Assembly: GCA_949987705.1 (NCBI GenBank)
Contig: OX465281.1
Span: 137,378,876 to 137,442,875, forward strand
Reading direction: 5' to 3'
DNA: 64,000 nucleotides
Source: Thereva unica
Taxonomy: Eukaryota; Arthropoda; Insecta; Diptera; Therevidae
Part shown: in pieces, positions 26,219 through 36,369 of the stretch
How the letters are laid out: every line of letters begins with the position of its first letter
Numbering within the stretch: the first letter of the stretch is position 1
Program-made: the position numbers and the translations under genes
Notes under the pieces: model-generated
The model's input: the letters and a program-made list of their open reading frames with translations, nothing else
Databases searched by the model: none
Told to the model about the DNA's origin: nothing

Positions 26219-26351
26219 ATGGAAGATGAAAAATTGATTGAAAAGGTTCGGCGATAGGAGAAGCTGTATGATCTTTCGCAGAAAAGGTATAGTGACAATA
26301 CTCACAAAGAGAAAATTTGGTCAAATATTGTCAAAGAATTAAATATACCAG
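26219..26351 (+). pseudogene. MADF-like DNA-binding protein exon of the Harbinger element
   Basis: Starts MEDEKLIEKVRR, then an in-frame TAG, then EKLYDLSQKRYSDN and KEKIWSNIVKELNIP. The L(I/V)..V.....LYD....Y.(D/N)...K...W..I...L pattern is the MADF fold used by Harbinger accessory proteins. The frame ends at CCAG where a 311-bp MITE is inserted; on the far side the sequence resumes as CAGGTAAGTG, a strong donor site. A candidate second exon near 26694 reads VSKLQWTKLQEE. Confidence 0.65.
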
Positions 26352-26662
26352 GGGCCTTATTCTCAATTACAATATTGTGAGAATTTCTCTCGAAAATGCC
26401 AAAATGGTATTCTGTATTAGTACAAATTGATTAAATTCTGCTCGAAACTGTAACTATATTGTTAGATTTTTACTCGAAAGCTCAAGGATAATCGAGCCAT
26501 TTATAATATTTTATGTATGGGGGAGACAATTGAAACCTCTTGCACTCATTTTCATTTCTTTCGGGGATATTCCTACTAAAGGAAGCAATATTGTAATAGG
26601 GAATTCCGAAGCATTTTAGTTTCGGATGACAGTTTCGACTATTCTAATAGAGAATAAGACCC
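26352..26662. mobile_element. Nested 311-bp MITE at a splice donor
   Basis: The ends GGGCCTTATTCTC and GAGAATAAGACCC are inverted (one mismatch), flanked by CAG on both sides (26349-26351, 26663-26665). It was inserted exactly at the exon-intron boundary of the MADF exon. Confidence 0.8.
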
Positions 26663-27391
26663 CAGGTAAGTGTTAGGTTTTAATTTTCGCAATAGTTTCT
26701 AAACTACAATGGACGAAGTTGCAAGAAGAGAAATTAAAAGAACGATTTATACCCTCTACTACATTACCATTAACTTACAGCATTACATGACCGATACGCT
26801 CGCCTCAGGTGCAAAGCAGCTACCAATATGATATGCAACGCCCACAACCAATGTAAATTCAAACAAGTTCTTCCTGCATATCATCATCAACTTCAAATCC
26901 CCAGGAATCAATACGTTCAATGTTCAATGCTCAAACGGCAACACCAACACTATCCCCATCTCAAAATTCAACTCTTCCACGTCAGCACAAGAATTTTATG
27001 AAAGCTATCCCATCACACATTTAACCAATGAAATATAATTTAATTTTTACGAAGTTGACTTGTTTTAATTATATGTATTAAACAAACCATCAATTTTTGC
27101 TTAGCACTAATAGCGTCTCAAAAAGATGTGTTTTTTTAAATTTTATGTTCAATTTTTATTAAAAGTAAATAAAACTGCTACTTCGACATTCTCTATCATT
27201 GCTAACTTGGTATTATTAAACTTTGGCATTCCAAATAATAATTTAAAATCAGCAATACGGCAATACCCTATCTAATTTTTTTAGACTGAACGCAAAATTT
27301 AACGTTTAAGTGCGAATTGAAAGCAAAATTGACGTGCCGTTGCCGTTCCGTGACGTGACGTTGACGTTCCGTATAGTGCGAATCGACCTTA

Positions 27392-28189
27392 AGCTATGTA
27401 TGCTGTTCCTAAGTACGGCGGTCAAGAAAATGTTCCCCATATAAAGTGTATGTAAAAAACGCCTAAGTAATCGGTCAAGAAATGCTATAGGAATTTTTGC
27501 TCAAGAAATTTCTGTACCTAGTACGCTGTTCGCTCAAGAAAAATGCTAGTACTATTCTGACACATAGATGGATCCTTTTCCTAAGGCGGTTAAGAAAAAA
27601 TTGGAAAGACCATTTTTTCTTGACCGAAATTGACATTACGAGATTGAACGGAAAGTAGATTTGGCGTTTTCACTAACGTGATTATTATTTGATGTGATTA
27701 TTTTAGTGTGGAATTTTTGAATTGTTTTAAATTAAAATTGTGACGAATTTAGTTTTAAAAATAAAAATTTGAATTTACTTTTTTTCGTTTTTATTTTAAA
27801 TTTATTCTAAGTTTACAGCTCTTCTTTGCCAAGGAACAGAACCAAGGGAAGACACGACGTAGTCTCTTAAAACATCTCTCACGTATTTTCCTATATTTTT
27901 ATTTGATTTATTTTTTCCCTCCATTCTTCTTCAATAATATTTCCAGTTGTTGTATCAATTCTATCGGCAAAATTAGCGCTGCAATAAGTATATTTACTCG
28001 ATGGATCGTTTAATAAATAATTGTGCAGAAAACAACATGCTCAAAAAAAATTCCCGCAATGATGTCAAATGTCAATTTTGAATACGGAAAAAAATCATCG
28101 CATTACTTGTCGAAATTTTCTGTACCGGGGTCAAGAAATAATAAGAGCATTTTTCTTGACCGCCGTACTTAGGAACAGCATACATAGCT
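27392..28189. mobile_element. PIF/Harbinger-type element, 0.8 kb, with transposase C-terminus
   Basis: The ends AGCTATGTATGCTGTTCCTA and complement continue through AGTACGGCGGTCAAGAAAA. They are flanked by TTA (27389-27391, 28190-28192). Near 27830-28040 the - strand reads HNYLLNDPSSKY, then GNIIEEEWRE, matching the C-terminal end of Harbinger (HARBI1-like) transposases (C.LHN.L...., G..R). Most of the transposase is deleted. Confidence 0.85.
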
Positions 28190-28192
28190 TTA

Positions 28193-29024
28193 TAGTCCGG
28201 GAGCCGACGTAACAATTGGTCAAACATTTGATCAATTTTGGTACTGATGTAAAACGATTAAAAATAATGTTTTAAGAATGAAATGGACGGTCAGCTGGCC
28301 ATATTGGTGGCGGAAGGAACAGCAAAGGGAGCGAAACTTGTTAAAAAAATTAAAAAAAAAAACATATGATCATTATTTATTTTATATTGTAGTCAAAGAT
28401 TATCGATAAAAGTATTAGGAAAAAACAGTCAGCTGGGCTAACTGCGGGTATTTCGTCGTCAGCTGATCGCTCAAACGCGTAAAAAAATTTTTTTTTTTAA
28501 AACATTTGATCATTTACAATTTTTTTTATTATGTTACTTTGATCATTCTAATGTTCAAAAATCGCAATCAGCTGCCCCTTTGTTAAGGAATTAACCGTCA
28601 GCTGGCCGCCGAAAGGTCAAATTGCCGTTTGCATTTTCCGAGGTGCGCTTGGCCTTTAAAGCTTAAGCTGACGGGGTTTCTACTAACAAACGGTCAGCTC
28701 ATCCTGTTTTTTCTCAATTTTATAAAATTTTTTAAAAAACTGTTTTACTTCCAGGAATGATCAACCATTTTTTTAAAATTTATAGCATATTTTTCTTACT
28801 AAAAAGTGAATCTTCACCTTATTATTAATGTAAATAAATATTACATTGAAAGTAAACTTGCACTATTAAAAAGCACTAATATTTTTAGTCATTATTTTTA
28901 TGGAAATTATGAAATTATGAAATCTTTTTAACGCAGATAGAAATTTTTGTTTTGTTTTTTAAATGTAATTTACATAGCGTTATATTAATTTTCCTCTTCT
29001 CCGGTTAATTCAGACTCAGAACTA
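28193..29024. repeat. Left terminal inverted arm of the XPG transposon
   Basis: About 830 bp, repeated inverted at 35037-35859; the first 480 bp are also repeated inverted at 34560-35036. It contains at least six TCAGCTG-type palindromes and several TTTGATCA-type palindromes, candidate transposase binding sites. The inner end includes the stop codon and last codons of the element's gene. Confidence 0.88.
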
Positions 29025-29115
29025 TCTGAATTTTCAGACAATGAATCCTCCGACCCAAAACTTGAAAATTCACTGTCAATATCTTCCTCTTCACTTTGTA
29101 CAACGTCAGCAACAT
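28985..29115 (-). CDS. XPG transposon gene, last exon (acidic tail)
   Basis: Acceptor TTTTTTGCAG. Reads DVADVVQSEEEDIDSEF then Ser/Glu-rich sequence ending SELTGEEEN and TAA at 28985-28987. The 3' end of this exon is the boundary region copied into the extra right-hand terminus at 35037. Confidence 0.75.
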
Positions 29116-32100
29116 CTGCAAAAAATACATTTTATTTTATTATGATTATTGTACATTGATTTAAGTGGCGACTTATGCAGAATACCTTTGTCAAGATCAT
29201 GCTCACTAGTAATGATTTCTATTGACGGAGGTAGTTGCTCACCAGCAAACCATTTAAAAGAATATTCGTTATCCTTTTCCTCCCATCCATAATCAGTTGG
29301 TTTACATAAACATTGATCTGATTGGTGCGCGCTGCGCCACAATTTGGTTATGTATATTGTACGCAAAAGGTGCTGTTTCAATTCTGCAAGCGATGGTGGC
29401 ATTTGTGAACCATCAATATTCTTTAGCGGTAGTTGAAACGTTTCTTCATTTACATCAAATTTGTAATTTCGAAGAAATGTTGCTACTCTTGCATCATTTA
29501 CTTTACATATATTCTTTAAATTGTAGATGATGCATACAAATTCTTCTATGATAGTTTCAAAGTTTAAATTGTGTAAAATACTAAACGCATTAATGATTTT
29601 TTGGCTATTTTTAAGTATTTTAAAAGGCTTAAGTTTTCCTTTCCTGAAAAAGGACGGGTTATAATCACACCCAGTGAAAGCATGAAATGCGGGCAATGCA
29701 GCGGCTAAATCTTTACCCAAAGTAGCATACAATTCATTTATATTTATGCACCGGACACGATTTCCTGTACCAACTGCAATATAAATCTGTACCTCATTAT
29801 TAATCAATTCCATGTTCCCAAGCATTATCACCGCTATATCGGTGTCGGAACACCTTAACAGCACGCGTGCCTTGTGGTCAATTTTACAGACGTGAAAAAT
29901 AAGTTTTGTATCAGCTTCTTCTTGAGAAGGGCAAGATAAATCACTGACGTGCTCTTGTGAAACAATTGCATGCTGGGTTTGAAATTTGTAACAATAATCA
30001 AAATTTACATAAACGGTTTTTTTTTTAAAGTACGGAAACATATAATCGTTGGACCATTCTTTAATTAAAAACTCAACAAAAGCTTCTTTAAAATACATGT
30101 TCTTCAAATCTTTATGAAAATCACTTGTTCTTCGTTGATTTTGCCCGATAATTTTAACACTTTAACACTTTGACCTTTGCAAGTGCCCCGCATTTTATGT
30201 TCATTATCTTTAATTGATGGAGAAAAATAACGATCAAATGCTATTATTACGGTTGATGCCGCATTTGACGTAACCATTTGTAAAAATTGTTTAGCAATGT
30301 TACCAAACGTAGCAGGAACGTCTCTCATTGTATGAAGCATAAAAAACCGTCAAAAATAATGACGTCATAATGCGTAAGTTCTGTATGTTTTATTTCTTTT
30401 TCCAATATTTTTAATAAAACAGATTTGTCAGTTTTACATATTGTTCCATCTACATGACACATAGAAAAAGGAACGGGTGTTAAAGGATAAGATAACGCCT
30501 TCTCTAAATTAATTTTTTTTTCCAAAGAAACTCTTAGTAATTGACCAAATAAATCACGTTCCATACGCACTTCCACTAATTTTCCAGCAGATGAAATCTT
30601 CTGTTTCGGCATTGCAGAGGTAAAATTCAACGTTTTATTATTTTTGATTGACTTTTCAAATCTTTGGCTGTCATGATGACATTCTCTTACGTATTGTTCC
30701 CTTTGAGTATTGCCTAATTCCTCTACGTTTAGTAAAAAATTGGCTATTTCATCATTAACTGCCTGACCAGTTGAGACATTGTACAAACTATCCTTATCTA
30801 GTAAAGGAGAAAAAGGGTTCATATTATCTTTAATATTATCAACTAACTGATGGAGCATTTGATTAAATTTTCTAATGACGCATTCTTTCAAATCTGCTGT
30901 AATATCCTGTGCAGATCTTAAATTAGCTCTATCCATAACGTTTGCAATAATAGCGGAACGAATACTGTGACTTTTACACCACCTTTGTCTAGCGGAAATT
31001 GAATTAGTAGTGTGGGTTATGCCTGTGAGTTTGTTGGCAGCATCAGCATTAATTGTTTGTTCCAAAGTTAAATCAATTGGAATTCTTGAAAAAGGTTTTT
31101 CAGTTCTTTTAATTCCAAAAATTAATTCTAATCCTGGATGCGTTATATCAACGTTCATGACATTGTCAAGATACCTTACAGTATATCTTGAATAGTTTTG
31201 TTGGTTGAAAGTAAAGAAAATATTGGTAATAAAAGGAAGAACAAACTTAAAAAGATCAAGATTAACCGTTCGAATACTCGCTTGCAACATTAAATAATAA
31301 TTAACTAAATTTACATAAATCATATAGAATTTAGGAGTTTTGCCATGTTTGCCATCTAATGTCGCTTTTCTATAATTTTCGTACTCGTTGAAAATATATA
31401 GTAAATCGGGATTATTTATAATTGGTTTCTGCGATTTTGTTTGCCTAAACTCTATTAAGTAATCCCTTATTTCATCTTGAATATCAATTCTGTATTCTTT
31501 TAAAAATTCGTTGAAGTGCAAAATTTGTAGTGAGAGTGAAAGCAGAGGGTGCAGTTTTTTGCAGCGGTTGAAATGTTTTCCTGAAACAAAACTGTTTACT
31601 GAACCACTGGCTATAATATTAGCATTAACTAGATTGTTTGTTATACCGCAATTATCTATAAATTTACCTATCGCTTTAAAATAAGCCATCATGACATGAA
31701 AAGAACCTATATGGATAAATAGATTATCAAATCTCGGTCTTTCCGTACTTTGCAGCTGCAAAGCGACTTTTGCTATCGCTAGATCGTAAGTGACTTGCAT
31801 GTAAGTTTCTCCGCATTCTGCTGCAACCTGTTGACTTTGTTTCATCGTTTCAAGTACTACTGCAGTATTTGTAGGAGATAAATTAATTGTGGTAAGGTAA
31901 GACACTTTTTGTTTTTTCCCTATATCATCAAAAATGAGGCTATTTAAACCGATCCACATTGGTACGTTATCTAATTTTAAAAAGTTTGATATCATTAAAA
32001 CAAAGTTGACGTGTTTGAATGATTGACATTTATTAATGTCAGAACACAATGCACTATCAACCGATAAAATATTCTCCATCAGTCGTGGTTTTTTTCGCAT

Positions 32101-34416
32101 AATTTTCTAATTGAAAATTAATTGCATCAAACGTTCTTCTTCTCCTTGATATTTCAGTTGCTAGAATTTCACCAGAATTATCTTGTAAGGTACTTTCGGA
32201 GATATTGTAAACCTCATCTTGATAAATGATCCCTACCGTGTCATGTAGCGTATCTTTACCACTTATTGTGTCAACAAACCTGTCGAAATTATTAAAAGCA
32301 ACACCTGTACCAAAACCTGCTTGAGGAAGAATATCTTGTGGGCAAATGTTAGGCTGTTGACATGCATAATAAGTTGCCTCTGTCTCTAATTTTTCTAATA
32401 CCGTGTAACTGGCGCAATGTCCGTAGCTATGAATTAAATTCACTATTTTTTTTGCTGTTAGTTAGGCTTTTCAAGGCTATTCCTAACGTAACATGCTTCG
32501 AAGTCTTTATACGACCATTTGAATGTGCGAAAATAAGATCTTCCACAAACGACCTAGCGAGTTTCTTGCGATTTATCGCTTCTTTGCTTCGACGATTTTT
32601 AACTTGTAAAGTTCTTTCTAAAAAATTAGTTAGTGTTGGTGGTACTTCGCATTCACCTTCTATAAGATGTTTTGTAGTTATTTTTTGCGGTAGTTTGTTT
32701 TTTTAATATTTTCAAGTTCAGACCGTAAAATTAAAGCTGCCCTGTCTAATATATCCTCTTTTTGCAATGTTTCCAGGACATCGTTGGTCAATACAATGGT
32801 ATTGTGCGCGGTTACTATTTTTTTTTATTAACTTGAAGAATACGAATTTGTTTATAAAAAGTTTTCATCAGCCTATTTTCAAAATTGTATGGTTTTACTC
32901 CAGCTACTTCAGCGTATAAAAGACTTAGAAATGATAAAAAGCACGTTTTGCGCAATAGTATAATATTTTGTGAAATATACTGAAAAACTTCTTCAAACGC
33001 CTTACAATGTAGATCTCGAGACTTATGCCATCCAGTTTTTACCGATTTCTCAATTAGTGCTGCCCGTACTGAATTGAAGTAATTCACTTTGCAGAAATGG
33101 TGATAGTAAATAATTCCATCGCTTGCAATGATTACTTTTAATTTTTTCTGCATATCTTCATCATAATCAGCTCCTGTCTTACATTTTATAAAATCTAAAA
33201 AAGCATTGTTATCTCTCACAGCAAGTAATTTCACTTCTTTACATTTAATTTTTTTGGTCGTTTTTTCACAAAAGAGACATTTTTTGCTTTGATAAGAAAT
33301 ATCTTCTGTTTTGTCTTCCGAATCAAAAACTTCCTTATGAGGATCAGAAACAACAGAACTATATAAAAATTATATTTATATCGATTATTCTATACGTAAA
33401 ATTTAAGTTTATTATATAAAAAATAATAAAAAAAAATTATTTGTAAACAGACCTTATTGATGCTGTAACAGACAATGTAACAGGCAATGGTATCTTTTCG
33501 GATTTGGCAATTCCTGAAGAAACAGCAGATTCAACCCTGAAAACAAATTTTACTATAATATTTGTTTATACGCAAAATTAAAAAATCAATTTAAAAAAAA
33601 ACTGTAAACTTACTCTGTCGTTGTTGATAAATCCATTATAATTTTTGACGGTCCAGGGATTTGAGATTCACCAGCTACCTGTGCAGAGAGGACTGGTTGT
33701 GTTTGTAAAGACGCTGCATTATCAATTGAACTACTTTAAAATTAATACAAATTATATAATTATTTCGAATTGTGTAATTCTTATTTAATTTTATTTAAAT
33801 TAAAATTCAATAAAATTTATCAAAACATTAGGGAATCTTACTGGTACTATTGTGGTATAATGTAAACATGAAATGACATTTGTGTCTGGGTGTAACAATT
33901 TTGATTTTTTTTGTTTTGTCGGTTATTCGAGGATAAAATCTTATATTCTTCTGCTGAGCATTTGGATACAATAATCATTTATTTTCGAAAGATCAAAAAC
34001 TTCGGATGCATTGGGAAATAGCTGTGCGCCGCAAGATGTTTAAGGACACAAAATATTTAAGCCAAACAACTTAAAAAATAATACTTTGCTTTTTTTAGAA
34101 GGTCTAACTGCTAATATTCGTTAATCGTTATCACCTTTACGTAAGATTCCCTATTTTCCTAATAGAAAAATACATACCTTGACATTTTCACTGATCTGTA
34201 TTTTGGAGGCAATGCACTAAAACGACGGTAGCACTGTGCATGATAACATTCACCATTATTTAAAGAATTTGGCATTTTTACATCTGCCATGATTAATTTA
34301 TATTTTACGCGTAACTCCAAAATGTCATTGCACTTTTTTAATATTTCTTCACTAAACTCGATTTGTTTACCAGTCGATTTTAAACAAAAAACACAAAACT
34401 TTTTAGCGGGAGCCAT
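28985..34416 (-). CDS. Transposon protein: zinc modules plus FEN1/XPG-like nuclease (frameshifted)
   Basis: Exons on the - strand: 34178-34416, 33614-33730, 33453-33536, then a long coding block 29186-33358, and 28985-29115. The first four junctions are GT-AG with matching phases. N-terminal module: CVFCLKSTG...YHAQCYRRF; second module: CLFCEKTTKK...YYHHFCKVNYF. The middle has FIHIGSFHVMMAYFKAIGKF, SGKHFNRC and TGITHTTNSISARQRWCKS blocks seen in an undescribed group of animal transposon proteins. The C-terminal part is nuclease-like: IIAFDRYFSPSIK...R, EEADTKLI, SDTDIAVI and TGCDYNPSFFRKGK, matching XPG-N, XPG-I and the GxDY/HhH region. The tail is acidic (SEEEDIDSEF). About six single-base frame changes, each at a homopolymer run, break the long block. 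Function is inferred: nuclease-dependent transposition. Confidence 0.72.
29186..30107 (-). CDS. XPG-I-like nuclease segment of the transposon gene
   Basis: From MKNMYFKEAF at 30107. EEAD lies at residues 63-66, SDTD at 87-90, HAFTGCDYNPSFFRKGK from 142. Spacing and order match FEN1/XPG family acidic clusters followed by a helix-hairpin-helix-like region. The donor at 29185 (AAAG|GTATTC) splices to the acidic tail. Real coding continues upstream through a frame change near 30160 (a short G run) rather than starting at this Met. Confidence 0.72.
30104..30340 (-). CDS. XPG-N-like segment of the transposon gene
   Basis: TVIIAFDRYFSPSIKDNEHKMRG resembles the N-terminal nuclease block FDG..P.IK..E...R. 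The frame changes at both ends: near 30346 at a T run and near 30160 at a G run. It is therefore the middle of a larger protein, not a separate gene. Confidence 0.65.
   Translation of the reverse strand: MLHTMRDVPATFGNIAKQFLQMVTSNAASTVIIAFDRYFSPSIKDNEHKMRGTCKGQSVKVLKLSGKINEEQVIFIKI
30325..32100 (-). CDS. Central 591-codon segment of the transposon protein
   Basis: Contains QLQSTERPRFDNLFIHIGSF, VNSFVSGKHFNRC (residues about 150-190) and DLTLEQTINADAANKLTGIT followed by RQRWCKSHSIRSAII (about 350-395). Similar stretches are familiar from large uncharacterised transposon proteins of insects and cnidarians, where they precede the nuclease-like part. No catalytic motif can be named. It joins the upstream frame at an A run near 32095. 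Confidence 0.65.
   Translation of the reverse strand: MRKKPRLMENILSVDSALCSDINKCQSFKHVNFVLMISNFLKLDNVPMWIGLNSLIFDDIGKKQKVSYLTTINLSPTNTAVVLETMKQSQQVAAECGETYMQVTYDLAIAKVALQLQSTERPRFDNLFIHIGSFHVMMAYFKAIGKFIDNCGITNNLVNANIIASGSVNSFVSGKHFNRCKKLHPLLSLSLQILHFNEFLKEYRIDIQDEIRDYLIEFRQTKSQKPIINNPDLLYIFNEYENYRKATLDGKHGKTPKFYMIYVNLVNYYLMLQASIRTVNLDLFKFVLPFITNIFFTFNQQNYSRYTVRYLDNVMNVDITHPGLELIFGIKRTEKPFSRIPIDLTLEQTINADAANKLTGITHTTNSISARQRWCKSHSIRSAIIANVMDRANLRSAQDITADLKECVIRKFNQMLHQLVDNIKDNMNPFSPLLDKDSLYNVSTGQAVNDEIANFLLNVEELGNTQREQYVRECHHDSQRFEKSIKNNKTLNFTSAMPKQKISSAGKLVEVRMERDLFGQLLRVSLEKKINLEKALSYPLTPVPFSMCHVDGTICKTDKSVLLKILEKEIKHTELTHYDVIIFDGFLCFIQ
32100..33358 (-). CDS. Second zinc module and linker of the transposon protein (frameshifted)
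   Basis: The exon start at 33358 follows an acceptor TATATAG. SVVSDPHKEVFDSEDKTED leads to CLFCEKTTKKIKCKEVKLL and YYHHFCKVNYFNSVRAALIE, a C-x2-C...H-x3-C module like that of exon 1. Frame changes at A runs near 32820, 32695, 32445 and 32095 then separate the stretches VLTNDVLETLQKEDILDRAA, EVPPTLTNFLERTLQVKNRR and MNLIHSYGHCASY. No nonsense codon other than those caused by the shifts is needed. Confidence 0.65.
34178..34416 (-). CDS. First exon of the XPG transposon gene, zinc module
   Basis: Begins MAPAKKFCVFCLKSTGKQ, ends at an AAG|GTATGT donor. The C-x2-C pair and the later YHAQCYRRFSALP give a C2HC-like module with about 45 residues between the pairs. Start chosen as the first Met after an AT-rich leader. 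Confidence 0.7.
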
Positions 34417-34559
34417 TTCACTAGTTTTTGCGTTTAAAAATTTATCGCGAATAATTAAACACTTCTAACAATTGGATTGATAGGAAGCTAAGGCCGGCAT
34501 AAATTTGCCGCAATGCAGCTGATGCTATCGCCGTTCCGTTGCTACGGAGTGTTGCAATT

Positions 34560-35036
34560 TTTTTTTTCGGCCAGCTGACGGTTAATTCCTTAACAAAGGG
34601 GCAGCTGATCGTGATTTTTGAACATTAGAATGATCAAAGTAACATAATAAAAAAAATTGTAATGATCAAATGTTTTTAAAAAGAAAATTTTACGCGTTTG
34701 AGCGATCAGCTGACGACGAAATACCCGCAGTTAGCCCAGCTGACTGTTTTTTCCTGTGTTGGCTCTGGTGACTGTTTTTTCCTGTGTTGGCTCTGGTGAC
34801 TGTTTTTTTCTAATACTTATCGATAATCTTTGACTACAATATAAAATAAATAATGATCATATGTTTTTTTTTTTAATTTTTTTTAACAAGTTTCGCTCCC
34901 TTTGCTGTTCCTTCCGCCACCTCTTTGGCCAGTTGACCGTCCATTTTATTCTTAAAACATTATTTCATTATTAATTTTTAATCAGTACCTAAAATGATCA
35001 AATGTTTGACTTTTTTGTTACGTCGGCTCCCGGACT
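34560..35036. repeat. Internal copy of the element terminus
   Basis: Inverted relative to 28193-28680 and ending TCGGCTCCCGGACTA at 35036. It has a local triplication of the phrase CTGTTTTTTCCTGTGTTGGC or part of it (34745-34810). It is probably the original right end of the element. Confidence 0.85.
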
Positions 35037-35859
35037 AATAGTTCTGAGTCTGAATTAACCGGAGAAGAGGAAAATTAATATAACGCTATGTAAATTACAT
35101 TTAAAAAACAAAACAAAAATTTCTATCTGCGTTAAAAAGATTTCATAATTTCATAATTTCCATAAAAATAATGACTAAAAATATTAGTGCTTTTTAATAG
35201 TGCAAGTTTACTTTCAATGTAATATTTATTTACATTAATAATAAGGTGAAGATTCACTTTTTAGTAAGAAAAATATGCTATAAATTTAAAAAAATGGTTG
35301 ATCATTCCTGGAAGTAAAACAGTTTTTTAAAAAATTTTATAAAATTGAGAAAAAACAGGATGAGCTGACCGTTTGTGAGTAGAAACCCCGTCAGCTTAAG
35401 CTTTAAAGGCCAAGCGCGCCTCGGAAAATGCAAACGGCAATTTGACCTTTCGGCGGCCAGCTGACGGTTAATTCCTTAACAAAGGGGCAGCTGATTGCGA
35501 TTTTTGAACATTAGAATGATCAAAGTAACATAATAAAAAAATTTGTAAATGATCAAATGTTTAAAAAAAAAAAATTTTTTTACGCGTTTGAGCGATCAGC
35601 TGACGACGAAATACCCGCAGTTAGCCCAGCTGACTGTTTTTTCCTAATACTTTTATCGATAATCTTTGACTACAATATAAAATAAATAATGATCATATGT
35701 TTTTTTTTTAATTTTTTTTAACAAGTTTCGCTCCCTTTGCTGTTCCTTCCGCCACCAATTTGGTCCATTTCATTCTTAAAACATTATTTTTAATCGTTTT
35801 ACATCAGTACCTAAAATGATCAAATGTTTGACTTTTTTGTTACGTCGGCTCCCGGACTA
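35037..35859. repeat. Outer right arm, inverted copy of the left end
   Basis: Starts ATAGTTCTGAGTCTGAATTA, the complement of 29005-29024, and follows the left arm to its tip at 28193. It carries the last codons of the transposon gene, so it was copied from the left side and joined onto the original right tip. Confidence 0.85.
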
Positions 35860-36119
35860 TTAAATCAAAACTATAATAACCAAATGTTATTTAGAATCTA
35901 GTATTCTACCTAATGCTGGTAGTCCCCAGAAGACAGCGTTGTATTTTATATGATTATTTCAGGACACTCAATTTTTTTTTGTAATTGATAGTTTAGATAA
36001 GGCTAATAATAGCAACAAGAGTCATACACCAGAATCGTGATGGAGGTGGTGGGGAGAAAATGTTCATATTGCCACGACCAGCCCCACCACTACTCAGCCA
36101 ATTGACGCTTAGATCATCA

Positions 36120-36206
36120 ACTTACTACCCGGAAGGAATAATTTGCAAAAGGAATCAATTGGCATGATCAGGTTCCAAAAAGAATCAATTGGCATGATCA
36201 GGCCAC
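36120..36206. repeat. 26-bp tandem duplication
   Basis: AAAGGAATCAATTGGCATGATCAGG is followed at once by a copy with one change (near 36137-36201). It has no coding meaning. Confidence 0.6.
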
Positions 36207-36369
36207 TTGCAGTCCTAACTCCGAAAGTCCTTTTGTATTAGTCCAGGATGTAGCGTACGCAGTACGCTTTTGCAAGTTTTTGGTTTAACTCGAATATATT
36301 CTAATGAACTGAATCAAGAGTTTGCTTCCCGGGATCAACGAAATAATGGATGGCGTCAAGTTAAAACCC

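Larger units (their letters stand above)
25947..27389. mobile_element. PIF/Harbinger-type element, 1.44 kb, with MADF-domain exon
   Basis: The inverted ends read AGGTCGATTAGCACTATACG (one mismatch between ends) and continue through GAACGTCAACGTCACGTCAC. They are flanked by TAA (25944-25946, 27390-27392), the Harbinger TWA duplication. The only coding trace is a broken MADF/Myb-like exon at 26219-26351, the accessory DNA-binding ORF of Harbinger elements; the transposase is missing. Internal copies of ACGTCACGTCAA-type sequence occur near both ends. Confidence 0.85.
28193..35859 (-). mobile_element. 7.7-kb DNA transposon with XPG-like nuclease, Academ-like
   Basis: The outer ends are TAGTCCGGGAGCCGACGTAA and its complement, flanked by TTA (28190-28192, 35860-35862). 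Inverted arms of about 830 bp (28193-29024 against 35037-35859) enclose one multi-exon gene on the - strand. An extra internal terminus, ending CCCGGACTA at 35036, shows that the right end is duplicated. The gene combines zinc-binding modules with a FEN1/XPG-type nuclease, and the target duplication is 3 bp. From knowledge of superfamilies this fits Academ best (large, 3-4 bp duplications, XPG nuclease). The assignment is inference. Frameshifts suggest this copy is inactive. Confidence 0.8.
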
